From Ophioderma brevispina (lineage: Eukaryota; Echinodermata; Ophiuroidea; Amphilepidida; Ophiodermatidae), in NCBI GenBank assembly GCA_023653785.1, contig JAMKCH010012660.1:20147-84146 (forward strand): DNA of 64,000 nucleotides, read 5' to 3'. A program made the position numbers and the translations under genes. Position 1 is the stretch's first letter. Every line of letters begins with the position of its first letter. Of this stretch, positions 32,936 to 46,185 are shown in pieces. The notes below the pieces were generated by a model. That model had not been told where the DNA came from. It searched no databases and saw nothing but the letters and a program-made list of their open reading frames with translations.

Positions 32936-35160
32936 AGAAAAAAAATTGACTTTGTGGGGAAATGTGACCTTTTTTGACATTTGTCCCACCCCCTGTCAGA
33001 CCAGGGGAGGACCCTCGGGGATGGGTTACATGGTTAGTATGGGCTTGTCCCTCCTACAATATACCTAAGGTGGGTGCTCTAGCTCATCTGGAAAAAGTTA
33101 TGGCAAAATGTTTACCTTTTTTTTGTGAAATGTTCGACTTTTTTGACATTTCCTTCCCACCCCCTGTCAGAGCCCAGGGGAGGACCCTGGGGGAATGTGT
33201 TACATGGTTAGTAGGGGCTTGTGCCCTCCTACATACAAATTCTGAGTTTGGGTACTCTAGCTAATCTGGAAAAAAAGTTTGGATTGGCAAAATTTTAACC
33301 TTTTTGTGAAATGTTGACCTTTTTTGACATTTTCCCCCCCCCCCTGGTCAGACCAGGGGAGGACCCCCTGGGGAATGGGTTCATGGTTAGTAGGGGCTTG
33401 TGCCCTCTTACAATATATCTAAGTTTTGGTTCTCTAGCTCATCTGAAAAAAAAAGTTATGGCAAAATGTTACCTTTTTGGTGAAATGTTGACCTTTTTTG
33501 ACATTTCCCCACCCCCTCTCAGCCAGGGAGGACCCTGGGGGATGGGTTACCTGGTTAGTAGGGGCTTGTTGCCCTCATACAATGTATATCTAAGGTTGGT
33601 ACTTAGCTCATTGGAAAAAATATGGTACAATGTTAACCTTTTTGGTGAAATGTTGACCTTTTTTGACATTTCCGCACCCCCTGTCAGGACCCAGGGAGGA
33701 CCCTGGAGGATGGGTTACAGGGTTAGTCGGGGCTTGTGCCCTCCTACAATATATTAAGTTTAGGGTACTCTAGTCATCTGGGGAAAAGTTATGGCAAAAT
33801 GTTACCGTTTTGGGGAAAGGTTGACCTTTTTGACATTTCCCCGACACTGTCAGACCTTAGGGAAGATCCTGGGGGAATGGGTACATGGTTAGTATGGGCC
33901 TGTGCCCTCCTACAATATATCTAAGTTGGTACTCTAGCTCATCGGTCGGAAAAAGTTATGGCAAATGTTTACCTGTTTGGTGAAATGTGTGACTTTTTTG
34001 AACATTCCCACCCCCTCTCAGACCCAGTGGAGGACCCTGGGGGAATGGATTAACTGGTTAGTAGGGGCTTGTGCCCTCCTACAATATATATAGTTTGGGT
34101 ACTCTAGCTCATATGGGGAAAAAAAGTATGGCAAAATAGTTACTCTTTTTGGTGAGGTGAAAGTTGACCTTTTTTGACGTTCCTCACCCCCTGACAGGCC
34201 CAGGGGAGGATCCTGGGGGAATGGGTACATGGTTAGTAGGGGCTTGTGCCCTCCTACAATATATCTAAGCTTGGGTACCTAGCTCATCTGGGAAAAAAAA
34301 TATGGCCCAAATGTTTACCTTTTTGGTGAAATGTTTACCTTTTTTGACATGTCCCCACCCCATCTCAGACCCAGGGGAGAGGACCCTGGGGGAATGGTGT
34401 ACATGGTTAGTAGGGGCGGGCCCTCCTACAATAATCAGTTTGGGTACTCTAGCTCATCTGGAAAAAGTTATGGAACAATGTTTACCTTTTTGGTGAAATG
34501 TTGGACCTTTTTTGACATTTCCTCACCCCACTGTCAGACCAGGGAGGGACCTGGGGGATTGGGTTACATGGTTAGAAGGGGTTGTTACCCTTCTACAATA
34601 TATCTACGTTTGGGTACTCTAGCTCATCTGGGAAAAAATTTATGGCAAAATGTTTACCGTTTGGTGAACTGTTGACCTTTTTTGACATTTCCCCGCCCCC
34701 TTCAGACCCAGGGGAAGATTCCTGTGGGAATGGTTACATGGTTACTAGGGAGGCTTGTGCTCTCCTACAATATATCTAAGTTTGCGTACTCTAGCCTTCA
34801 TCTGGAAAAAAGTATGGCAAAATGTTACCTTTTTGGTGAAAGTTGACCTTTTGTTGACCATTTTCCCCACCCCCCCTGTCAGACCCAGGGGAGGATGCCT
34901 GGGCGGATATGAGTTACCTGGTTTAGTAGGGGCTTGTGCCTCCTACAATATATCTAAGGTTGAGTACTCTAGCTCTAGCTCATCTGGGAGAAAAAAAGTT
35001 GAGGCAAAATGTTTAACCTTTTTCTGGTATAAATGTGACCTTTTTTGACATTCCCCACCCCCTCTCAGACCCAGCGGGAGGACCCTGGGTGAATGGGTTA
35101 CATGGTTAGTAGGGGCTTGAGCCCTCCTACAATATATCCAAGTTTGGGTACGCTAGTAGG
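32936..35160. repeat. Degenerate tandem array, ~168-bp unit, second block (~13 units)
   Basis: Same unit as 29186-32515. The first units match the first units of block one in their private variants (CCTAAGG-TGGTGCTC, then TCTGAGTTTGGGTA). The array ends at about 35160 in unique DNA (GGGCGTGGGTTTGTTATTG). Confidence 0.95.
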
Positions 35161-36412
35161 GGGCGTGGGTTTGTTATTGCACAAACGTGCAAGTATGAAT
35201 TTTACCCCCAGCCCAAATATTGAGAACCCCTGACATAAAAACAAACCTACCTTTAAAAAAATAAAATTCAATAAAACAGCACCACTGACATACCGGCCTA
35301 AAGATTTTCCCATTTTATAAAATAATTAAAAACCTGCTAAAGAAGACTGTAATTGTTAATTAGCTTGGCTTTTCACTTGAGTAGTTGCAGTGAGCACAGT
35401 GAGTATAGTGAGCTCTGTGTGAAACAACTCAGGCGTCTCACAATTTTGCAGAGCTTGTTTTGTCCCAATATGGCCTGATTTAAAGCTCAATTATTGCCAA
35501 AAAAATCACCAGTTAAAATCGTTTGGATGAATTGTAATTGTTATTACTTGCTTACTCTAAAAAGAAGTGTACATGACAAGCTGTAAGTCTGTCCATTATC
35601 TCATTATTCATGAGATTTATTGTATAATGATGTGTGCACCTAGTGTAGTTGGCATTGTATTCTAGAGCTTAAGTAGTAATCGGATAATCTGATGCCTCTA
35701 TCATTAAACAAGTACGGCCAATGTAGATGCCAATGCAGGGATTTTAATTTTTTAGTGTTTTGATTAATTCGTTAGTTGTAAAAGAGCTTACTTATGTTTA
35801 CCTGGATCATGCTCAGAATCGGCTATTTTGGTAGCCGATATCAGTTGCCATTGTTTGTTACTACCATTTAGTTGTTTAGCTATTTTCTAACAAATGCATT
35901 AAGACCAGCAAAGCTAAAATTACTTTGCTATGCATTAGTTCTTAGTCTTGAAATACTGCTCACACTGCATACATGCAGGCTCCATTGCTAATTCCTGAAA
36001 AATAGATGTAATTTATGAGTAGCCTAATTTTTAAAACAACATTCCACAAAGCTAAAAGACAGGTACCATTGGTGGGAAATAATATAACATGTCACAAAAT
36101 TGAGGATTGTGGGAAGAAATAAAATGTTTGAATTGGTAAACAAAAACAGTAATTCTGAATCAGGAATAAAAATCCTGAAATCTGTGCTGATAGCATGTGT
36201 GATACATGAGGATACTTGGCAATTCAAGGTATCATTCACATTGCAAGGCTTCCGATTTGGAAACCTGATTTCAAACTTTCAGAGGGTATGTACAGGGGTT
36301 AGAGGGTTAGAATAGTTTTCTGATTTCAGTACAATTGATTTTTTCTAGTTTAATTAGGATGTCTCCATATTTGAGGCGGGGGTTCAAATTTTTTGAATTA
36401 TCAACCCCCTAA
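35161..36412. other. Non-coding AT-rich stretch
   Basis: No gene or clear repeat by eye. It separates the main 168-bp array from an isolated unit. Confidence 0.4.
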
Positions 36413-36640
36413 CCTCTAGTCATTGGGAAAAAAAGTATGGCAAAATGTTTACCTTTTTGGTGAAATGTGACCGTTTTTTTTTGACATTTCCCCAACCCCT
36501 GTAAGGACCCAGGGGGAGGAGACCCTGGGGAATGGATTACATGGTAGTAGGGGCTGTGCCCCTAATTACAAATATCTAAGTTTTGGGTTCCCTCTAGCTC
36601 CATCTGGAAAAAAAGTTTATGGTAAAATGTGACTTTTTTG
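36413..36640. repeat. Isolated 1.3 units of the 168-bp repeat
   Basis: Carries GGCAAAATGTTTACCTTTTT, GACATTTCCCCAACCCCTGT, ACATGGTAGTAGGGGCTGTG and a second partial start. It lies 1.25 kb beyond the array and shows that the unit is also dispersed. Confidence 0.9.
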
Positions 36641-36689
36641 TGTCCAGACACAATGCGTACGTACATACATACCCACGTCCTTACATTCA

Positions 36690-36864
36690 GACATTGCCAT
36701 TTCATAAGCCGGATTTGATACGCAATCCGTCCAACAAGGTTTGCTGTTTTCTTTTGTACTTGTTTGTCCAATAAACCTTTGGAACGTTCTTGGGAGGTGG
36801 TCTGCAATCGATTCTGTGCAATTTAAGAGAAATTCGTATCCTAAAAAAATCTCCTCCTGTCACT
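36690..36864 (-). mobile_element. Reversed copy of TTAA element family 6
   Basis: Read on the minus strand it begins AGTGACAGGAGGAGATTTTT next to TTAA (36865-36868) and continues as at 25461. The next large element starts directly on the other side of that TTAA. Confidence 0.75.
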
Positions 36865-36868
36865 TTAA

Positions 36869-39800
36869 CGGTAGGAGGGTAGACGGCCGGCCAAAGGACC
36901 AAAATATGACTTTTGACGGCGTTGTTTGTTACAAAGGTCCAACCTAGTGGATTCATACCACCATGGGATGTACATCAACGTATGGGGTGTTGGCCTTTCT
37001 ACATTTTTTATTTTAGGGTAAAAAATGGCCAAAAAATGTCAAAATTGTCCAAAAATAGGTAAATCAGTCGAAATGCATTCTTTTCTTCAAATAATCTATC
37101 AGAACATGTCCATTTACCTTCAAAGGAGTCATATTTAAGTGAATATAATGGAAGTCATTCCAATTTATAAATTTTGGAGTCAAAATGGCTAAAAAAAGTC
37201 AAAATTGTCCAAAAATAGGTAAATCAGTCAAAATACATTCCTTTCTTAAAATAATCGATCAGAACATGTTCATCTACCTTCAAATGAGTCATATTTAAGT
37301 GGATAAAATGGAAGCCATTTCAATTTTTAAATTTGGGGGTCAAAATGGCCAAAAAAGGTAAAAATTGTCCAAAAATAGGTAAATCAGTCGAAATGCATTC
37401 CTTTCTTAAAATAATCTATCAGAACATGTCCATTTACCTTCAAAGGAGTCCTATTTAAGTGAGTATAATGGAAGCTATTCCGATTTATAAATTATTGGGT
37501 CAAAATGGCCAAGAAAGGGTCAAAATTGTCCAAAAATAGGTAAATCAGTCGAAATACATTCATTTCTTAAAATAATTGATTAGAACATGTCCATTCACCT
37601 TCAAAGGAGTTATATTTAAGTGGATAAAATGGAAGCCATTCCGATTTATAGATTTTGGGGTAAAATTGGCCAAAATGGATACCTCAGTCCCAATACCTTC
37701 GTTTCACAAACATTTTCAAGGAAACATTTGCCGTTACATCTCAAGGAAACATCAATAAGTAGCTTTAGTGCTTGTCATTCTAGTTTTCATATTTTTAGAT
37801 CAAAGTGACCAAAATAAGGTCAAAATTGTTCCAAAATTGTCAAATCACTTACACCCAAAGGTGTCATAATAAGTGAATAGAAAGCTAGTTGGCTTAATTG
37901 ACAGATTTTGGGTTGAAATGGCCAAATCTATTATAATGCCCTCTTTTCAAAGTAGGTCATATAATGTTTTGCCTTTTCATCAGGTGAAAATAGTGCTAGC
38001 TATTTAACTTTATAGATTTCTTTTCTGAGTCAAAATGGAATAAATGGGACAAAATTCATCCAAAAACTGATCAAAATCAATTAAAATGGGTGAGATAACG
38101 AAACGCATCACTTTGACTTACTCTTACATTATGTCTTCTTTTTGCACAGTAGGTCAAAAGAATATGCGGTTACATCCCATGGGATATAATTAAGTAAACA
38201 TGGTATATAGACTGCCAGCCAGTCATAGATTTTGGAGTCGAAATGGGACACGAAATTTTAAATTTCCCCAAAATTTGGGAAACCAATTGATAAAACGTGT
38301 GACTTTGTCCATATTTTTAATCATTACCCTGTGAATTTATATAGATTTCTATTGAATATTTAAAAATAGTTGTTAGGGCCAGGGTGTTGATTTTTCTAGA
38401 TCTCGGATGTTAAGTTTAAATGGACATTTATAATAAGCTAAATTACTTTTTAATGAGTTTTTAAACTGCATCTTAATATTGTAACATATATTTCTTAGGG
38501 CTATACATTAGAATAGCCGAACTTAGATTTTAAATAAAAATAAAATCAATAATCACAATAATAATGTTCTTTGAACTTATTCGCATTCTGATGAACACAA
38601 AGCCAAAGGACCACATACATGTTAAACTTAGTTTTATACCTTGAATTTTTGATATGCAAATTGATATTTCTCCTCTATATCTGGTTCTCATTTGGAAATT
38701 GTAAATAATTTTTATTCCACGAGAATTTATTATAGGCTACTCACAAGGCTTTTTGTAAGTTTAGTATTATGTGTTATACACTGTGATCTATCAAGGATCT
38801 GAGGGTAGGCTGCTCTTGTTTTAAATTTGGACCTGAGTTTGATCAATATTAACAGCTAAAAAATATCCATCAAGCTTGTCCCGTTCTGGGTGGATTCACA
38901 GGCCCAGTGTCTGTGGTGGATTTAAGCATTAAATATTGAAATAGGCCTAATGCACAAGAACCCTTTAATTAATTTGCTCAACCATGTAGGAGAAGTGACA
39001 TTTTGGACCATTTAAACCATAACTGAATATGCCGCCAAATTGGAACAGTGACTGTTCTTTCTTTACCAAATGATCATTCTGACCCGTTGATTAAACCTAA
39101 CAAAATTAAAATATTCAACTGCGCTACAATGCCAAAAGCTTTCATAAAAAGCTTTTAGGTAATCATTCTCTCATCCTTTCTGGTCATTTTAGCGAAAAAA
39201 ATGTGAAGATGGTACCTTCACAGTGATTAGGGTAAGCCGTCCAAGTCGAAGGGTAAGGGGTGGTTGCCACCCGAGGTAATTTATGGTGCTTTTTTGAAAA
39301 TGTTATGCACAGTTTAACTCTAAAACTCTATGTTTATAGAAAATTAGCCAATTGTCATCATTTAGAGGTGAAAACCCCGTGAAAATATATCCGATATTCC
39401 TAACTTTTTTAGCGCAAAATTGGATTTTCACCTATAGATTTTCTGTAGAAAATACCAATTTCGGGGACCAATTTTGCAGACTCGAGGACTTGATTCTGAC
39501 GCCATACTAGGTATGTTGGTACTTATTTTGATATCAATGGAAAGAGGAGGACCATAGCTATCCACTGAAAACAAAATAATAAACATCGGATAGAATGCGT
39601 TCTTAGTATTTTTTTCATTCGTGTATCATACCACTATGAGTAACCGTAAAGGAGGGCATTAATAATAACAATTATAACAACTTTTGATTTCTTTGATTTC
39701 TTTGCTCCCTCCAAGAAAAGTGCATTATAATGGCCAACTCATTTTCAACTTTAATGCACTCTGGTGATGTGAACTATGGCTTGATTAACAATTTTGACAA

Positions 39801-41012
39801 ATAGGGCAATAGAGCTAATTTGCCAATTTGTGGTAAATTTCCATCAAATCTGAGAATTGGAATAGCCAATACTCTAATTTACTGAGGGATGTAAATTTAA
39901 TGGATACAATAAACCTTAAGGACAATTATTGATGCATTACATTTATCAATCATAGTTTAAGTTGATATTTTTGATTTTTTGACCATATTGACCATAAATC
40001 TTGAGATCCCCCCTCCAATCTTGAGTTCATTTTGATCCTCAGCCCAATGTGCCTCCAAAATGGGTAAATTGGAATACCTAGCACTGTATTCACCTAATTA
40101 TATTTCATTGAGTATTTTATAAAAGAGCCAATTGTGACTGTTTTACCATATTTTGACATTTTTACCCTTTTGGACATGTTAACCCCAAAATGTGTTCATT
40201 GAAAAGGCTAGCATTTTATTTACTTAATCACTGTCCCTGGGAAGTAAATGAATTATGTTCCCTTAAGCTATTTTGAGAAAAGAGATTGTTATGACTAATT
40301 TATTATTTTTGGACAAATTTTGAACTTGTTTGGCCATTTTGACCTAATTTAGGACAAATTTTGAACTTGTTTGGCCATTTTGACCCTACAACGTGTCAAT
40401 TGAATTGACTACTACTCTATTCAGTTAAGTATAGTTCTTTGGGAAGAAAACTTTACATATTCCCATTATGATTGTTGAGAAGGAAGGCATTTTGACTCAT
40501 TTATGGATTTTTTGGACAGTTTTGATGTTTTTTGGCCAATTTGACCCCAAAATAGGCAAATTGAAATGGCTAGCACTCAATCCGCTCATTTGTGTTCCAT
40601 TGGGATGTACACGCACATGTTCTGATGAAACAGCTTGAGAAAAGAAGGCAATATGATTGATTTACCTATTTTTGGACTATTTTGAACTTTTTTGGCCATT
40701 TTGACCCCAAAATTTATAAATTGGAATTGCTTCCATTATATTCACCTAAATATGACTCCTTTGAAGGTAAATGGACATGTTATGATAGATTATTTGAAGA
40801 AAGGAAGCATTTCGACTTTGATTTACCCATTTTTGGAGCAAATTTGACCTTTTTAGCCCTGTTTTACCCTAAAATTAAAAATTAGAATGGCCAACACCCC
40901 CATACGCTATTGTATGTCCAATGCGGATATCAATCCACATGGTTGGATGTTTGTAAAAAAACAACGCCGTCACATTTTTGCTGTAATGGCCGGGCCGTAT
41001 AGGGCGCTCTTA
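36869..41012. mobile_element. Large non-autonomous element with ~1-kb inverted ends made of ~160-bp units
   Basis: The outer ends pair: CGGTAGGAGGGTAGACGG..CCGGCC on the left, and inward from the right CGTAAGAGCGCCC..ACGGCCCGGCC. Next come GACGGCGTTGTTT and CGTATGGGGTGTTGGCC on both sides. From about 37015 to 37690 there are four or five ~160-bp units, with decayed ones to about 38300. Each holds AATTGTCCAAAAATAGGTAA, AGAACATGTCCATTTACCTT and GGAGTC-TATTTAAGTG. From about 39960 to 40880 the same units run inverted. The centre (about 38300-39950) has no open frame of note. Total about 4.1 kb. The left end abuts TTAA; no matching TTAA is seen on the right. Confidence 0.8.
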
Positions 41013-41039
41013 CGCATTCGGACCACTGACCTCTCACAG

Positions 41040-41630
41040 GGATGCGCGTAGCGGGTCTGAGTCGCCGATTGAAACATGAAGTTGCTTGTCGCCTTTTAAT
41101 AGAATATGGCGGGAAACAATGCATTCAACCTGCGGTGCGCTTTACACAACAATGTTCATTGTTATACAAAATAATACCTTTAAAGGTGCAACGAGAGATT
41201 TCAAATAACAGGTGTCTCGAAAAATGGGAAAATTCTGATCTGGGCACTGGTGTAAGGGCTTTATCAAAAAAACATCACCATCTGAAAGGATTAAGCTGAG
41301 AAACTGTTTCTTTGGTACAAAAATTGTGAAAACATTTAAAAAAAAATTTGTATAGGAGCAAATACGAAATTCAGCCTATGTTTCTATTGAAATATAAGCA
41401 AGAAAAATCACTTTGTTTTCACTTTTAAGACCTTAATTTAACAAAAACAGGTAAGAAATAATTGAGTGTCTAATTATATTAGACACCTCATATGAACCTT
41501 ACATGGATGTCTCAAAAATCTCTCGTTGCACCTTTAACTTGGAGAATAAGGTGAAGCCACATTGAGCAGGGCAAAATGCAACTTCCTGTGGTTTCAATCT
41601 GCGGCTATTCAACGGTGCGCCAGCCCGCTA
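41040..41630. mobile_element. Foldback element interrupted by a TTAA MITE
   Basis: The left end (GTAGCGGGTCTGAGTCGCCG, ATTGAAACATGAAGTTGC) pairs with the right end (GCAACTTCCTGTGGTTTCAA, then GCGCCAGCCCGCTAT). Removing the MITE at 41184-41533 joins ...ATACC-TTTAA-CTTGG..., which matches 55250-55285 in a related element. The related copy there carries the CAACGCGTTG array. Confidence 0.75.
41184..41533. mobile_element. TTAA-flanked MITE, family 3, at 41 kb
   Basis: Left end AGGTGCAACGAGAGATTTC; right end, read inward, AGGTGCAACGAGAGATTTTT, an 18-bp or longer perfect inverted repeat. TTAA at 41180-41183 and 41534-41537. The related sequence at about 55268-55285 has a single CCTTTAACTT, the probable pre-insertion state. 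Length is 350 bp, non-coding. Confidence 0.9.
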
Positions 41631-42115
41631 TCGTAGGTAGAGGTCGGTGATCGGGATTGGAGGCTCGGCTCAAGGCTATATCTGGTCACGAATATTTAAA
41701 TTAAATGGCCGTTATGGAAACTCCACTATTTTGAACCGGGGTTAATCCACTAACCCACACGGATTTTGAAGTCAATATCTTTTTCCAAAAATTATCATGA
41801 GGTTTACTAAGATTTATTGAACGAAGATTTAAGAGGTGATTTTGTAATTTCAATGGAACCAGGCTGCTAGTTTGAAAATGATGAAAGAATCCATTAAGGA
41901 CATCGCCGGATACGGGAATGGAGGACGCCCTCGGTAGTTTTCATGAGAGGGAGGAACTTGAAAACATTCCGCATTTTAAAGGACATGTCCAAAGTTTAAC
42001 TTTTGCGGGGTTCAAAAAATAAAAAGTTACATAGAATCCCTGAAAAGAGGCTTTGCCGGTATGCAAAATTTATTAAAATACGGTTCAATGGGTAATTGAA
42101 ATTTCCAAATATGAA

Positions 42116-42237
42116 CCCTTTCCCCCCCAAGAACACGATGCCACTTTGCAAGGATGGGCGTTATATTATTAGCAACATATATATGAGTGCCATTCTGGTT
42201 TCTTGGGGGGGAAAAGACTCATTATGGCATTTTGTTT
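42116..42237. repeat. Imperfect hairpin with C7/G7 runs
   Basis: CCTTTCCCCCCCAAGAA near 42117 pairs with TTCTTGGGGGGGAAAAG near 42221. The arms extend weakly inward (GATGCCACTTTGC / GAGTGCCATTC). Possibly a small foldback element. Confidence 0.6.
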
Positions 42238-44255
42238 TCTGGGGGGCATGAACACTAAATGGTATTGGCCATACACAACAACACACCCTATTACTACATA
42301 CCACACCAACCTCACATGTGATAGCATGCTAATATATCAAGTGCTCAGTTCAGAAGCCTTGATGGGCACATTTTAACAACAGCGACCATGCATATCCTGG
42401 GTATATAAATCATACTAAATACAAGGTGCTGTATTTGTCAATAACAATGGTGAATGAAAAGCTATTGAAAGATGACATGGGAATTGTGATTTTATTAGCT
42501 AATAGTGCTAGCTAGCTTGCTCATGCTATAAAAGAGCGCGTCATGGGCCATGCTTTATGCGGGCCATGTTGTGTATTCCAGAGTCTGCTTTGTGTGAGAC
42601 AGGAACCCCCCTCGACCCCTTATAACTTCTCCGCTCTGCTTCCATCTCGTTTTTTATATAATTCCAAATTCAGTGCATTAAGTAATGGTCTTTGGGTTTT
42701 GTTATTAAGGGCTGTCTCGTGTAGCCTCTTTGTAATTTAAAGGACACACAAGGCATGTATAGACGTCCCGTACACGCTCCATAACAAAGGGCCAGCTATG
42801 CAACATCTTCCTTGTTTCTTCATTTAGTAATAATGGTCATTGAATGGAGGAATACTCTAAGCTTTGCTTTTTCCAGAGAGCATGCCCATGGAAGTTTCCT
42901 CAGACGTGTTTCTCATTTTTTCCTTGATACAAGTGTATTTTGTGGATAAAAAACACATTGCGTACATGTTAACGATAGTTTAAAACAACCAACTTCACTT
43001 GAATGGTGATGTACCTATATGATTATAAAGGGCATCCTTCCCCTTATCCGGCCGATGCCTTACCACTGGAAATCTTTATGCCCAAAATCGAACAGGTCGT
43101 GATCTCCCCCATTAATGCTTTTCTGGTCAAGGGTTTAATAAAACTAGTTCTGCAGAAATGTGGAGAAATATAAAAGTGGTTGGTTTATTTGTGTGTGGTG
43201 TGCTGGGGGCACGGTTCTTTCCAAGATCATCCATGCTTTTATACACGTATCCGTGAGTGTTACTTACTGCAATGTCAGGCTTAATGTTGGCAAAAGTGAT
43301 AAAATTATTAAGCCAACTGCTTTGATAATTAATAAATACCAACACACAAGCCTCAGTAACTCCCCCTGAGAACCTCCTAACTGCCCTTAATGGCCCTATA
43401 CGAAACCCCAAAACCTTGACTGAGCCATTAATTACGACCTTTAGAAGACCGGGCTTATGCTTATGCCAATGGGTGATGCAGTGAGCGCGCCCATGCCCAC
43501 ACTATAACGCATAGGTTATTAAACAATACAACTATGGCAGACAAAAAAAAAAAATTAGGTGTAGCTTTGCGTTATCAGTATTAAGCAAAGTCGTTTTTCT
43601 TTGTATTTACACATGATGAAAAACGTAATGTTTGAAATGTCATTATCAAATTAATAAATAAGCTTAATGTTTTGTAATTCTGCATCTTAATGCGAAATTG
43701 TTGGACACTTTGTCATCATGACCCTTTTCCCCGCTCCCCTATATCAATGTTCGCTGATATGGTACCTGTGAATGATGGTGCTGAAATGTTTTGCCTCAAC
43801 ATTGCTTAATGGTGGTGGAGGGAACCAGATTGTTCACATCTGTTGAGGAATGTTGTTTCATGCGTGGTTGATAATTCCACCAAAAACTCCCAAGTTCTTT
43901 TGTAGAGGGGTCAAAAGTACACCTTTTATGAGGTCCTCTTCCCTCACAATAATTTGCAAAGCATTTGAAATATAATCATATTAACTTTTATGTTGACCCC
44001 TGTACAAAATGAGATTGACCCAGTTTTACCATTTTGTCCTTTTTACCTATAACTCCAAAACCAATGGTCATAGTGGTACAAACTATACATTGTGGAAGCC
44101 GTATGACTAGATGGAAATATGACATACATTTCGACATGATTGGAGCATTTTAAAAATGTGGACCCCTGTGTAAACTTAAATGGTCCCCTACGTGAGAACG
44201 TGATACCACAATATGATAGTACTACCTACCTAAGCGTTGATGAAGAGGGTCCATA
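42238..44255. other. Non-coding stretch
   Basis: No gene recognised. Open frames on either strand around 43127-43411 overlap each other and carry no known motif. Confidence 0.35.
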
Positions 44256-46183
44256 CAGGGTGTCTCAGAAAGAAACGTACCCCTCCCAGAAACAGCCAAT
44301 TTTTACTAATTATACTGCAATTTCTGATCATGTTTAGCTTTATTAATTTTGAATAAATATGTACTCTTTTAAACATTTGATAAAAAAAAGGAAGAAGGAC
44401 GGTGTAAAAAAATAACCAAACAATGATTTTTCCCTAAAAAGGTATGCCAACATCTCCAACCATAAAACATGTTTAAGGGGGGGGGGTTGATGGCGGTATG
44501 AATATTGATAAAAAATTGTTCTAATCCAGAAAATGAGATATGCAATGGCTGTAAATTGTGAGATTGTAATCTCAAAATGCTTTTATTCATCGCAATCGGA
44601 CATTCTGTACCCGAGATAGGGCTGTCAAAGTTCAGTAGTGACGTGAAATTTGCCAAAATCATCATCTCCTTATATTTTATCATGTGAAAAATTTCAAGGG
44701 GTTATTTTAAGATATTTTTAAAAGATAATTATTTAACTATAACACATTCATTTGGGCTAAGTTGAAGTATATAAATATTGATATTATCCTTTTCCATAAT
44801 TTAAAGTTATAAATGTCACTGGGTAAGTGGTTTTATGTATTTTAGTGTTTATTCACCCTGGAATATTTAAGAAAATTATGTAAAAATTAATTAAGGAAAT
44901 GGATGGACCTATGTCGATGATTCTTTCATTAATAATTATGTATAATCAGTATAAAATGAACATTTAAAAAATAATTCCAATTTCACATCAAAAGCGCCCT
45001 CAATTGGTCTTAAATGTTCAAGCTGCCTATATAGCTCGTTTCGTTAAACATACGCAAACATTCCAAAACGAGAACGAACGTAACTAGAAAAAAACGCTAC
45101 ATGCTATGAACATGAAATTGGCACACCATATTAAGCACATATAGGGCGAGTGAACCATGAAGACGATTTTCATCAAACATTGTGTTCCAATTCCAAATTA
45201 CGGCCATGAAATTATGCGATTGGGTCGATTGCCGGTTGCCATGGCAAAGGGTTTAAAAATCCGGCTTCATGGTCACCCCGTATTTACCTCCTGCATGGTT
45301 CACCCCGTTTTGTCCCATTAGGCCTGTTAGTTAGTTAGTTAATTAGTTATAGTGTTTAAGCCAATCAGAGGCCTTACGCGCTCGGGGTTACCATGGCACC
45401 AGAGCAAAATGTTCAGGGCTTTTAAAACTTTGTGACATGGGCCATCACTCTCAAATGCCAAGGTTCATTGCTGGCCCTATAGAGTTTTTTGTTCATTTCT
45501 CTACGCACTGCGACAGCATTATTACGAGCTGATTGTCCTTGTTCTTTGATTACCAATATCTCTCTCCTTGCAACCTTTTTAGAGTCTTGGCCATGTTCCA
45601 GATTTTTTTCTTCGTTTCTCTGCTCCCCTTGATCCATCTACTGGGACCCTACTTTGAGGGAAACTTACCCATTCACGATGACGATGGCTGGTCCGATGGC
45701 CCTTTAAAACCCCAGAGCAGTCAGTAGAATTGCCATTGTAGGAGTCACGCCCAAGCCATTATTTGAAAGTTCGCTTACCAAATTCATACTGTATTATGAT
45801 AGGAAACGGGTGAAGGGATTTAGGTCACTTCACTCTGAAGACAATAATTGCAATTTTCAAGTGCGTTTGTAAAGCATTACATGTGAACAAATTCATTAAA
45901 TCTGAGGACTTATGTGTGCTCAAATCCATAATAATTGCAATGTACATGTTTCTCTGCTATTGCTACCAGTGGACAAAGTAGGTTTGGATCACTTTTAGGG
46001 GAAGATAGTCATTGTTTGTGGTTTATTTGTGTTTAAACCGTTTTCTTCTTTGTTTTCACCATAATGTTCAACAATACCAAATATTTCATAATATAATTTT
46101 TTAAAAATTAGTAATTTACAATATCATTCATGTAAGCAAAAATGGCCGTTTCTGGATGGTAACGTTCTTTCTGAGACACCCTG
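44256..46183. mobile_element. 1.9-kb element with ~50-bp mariner-type inverted ends and TA flanks
   Basis: Left end CAGGGTGTCTCAGAAAGAAA then CGTACC...CAGAAACAGCC; right end, read inward, CAGGGTGTCTCAGAAAGAAC then GTTACC..CAGAAACGGCC. TA lies directly outside both ends (44254-44255, 46184-46185). On the minus strand at 45422-45637 a segment with RREILVIKEQGQSARNNAVA resembles a helix-turn-helix DNA-binding start, but no DD[E/D] catalytic core is legible. Either a dead autonomous copy or a non-autonomous carrier. Confidence 0.75.
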
Positions 46184-46185
46184 TA

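Noticed and set aside
29186..35160. CRISPR array
   Set aside because: The unit is ~168 bp with no unique spacers, in a eukaryotic context.
36869..41012. Assigning the large element to TTAA-type transposons
   Set aside because: The left end abuts a TTAA, but that TTAA already belongs to the family 6 copy, and the right end is followed by CATTCGG, not TTAA.
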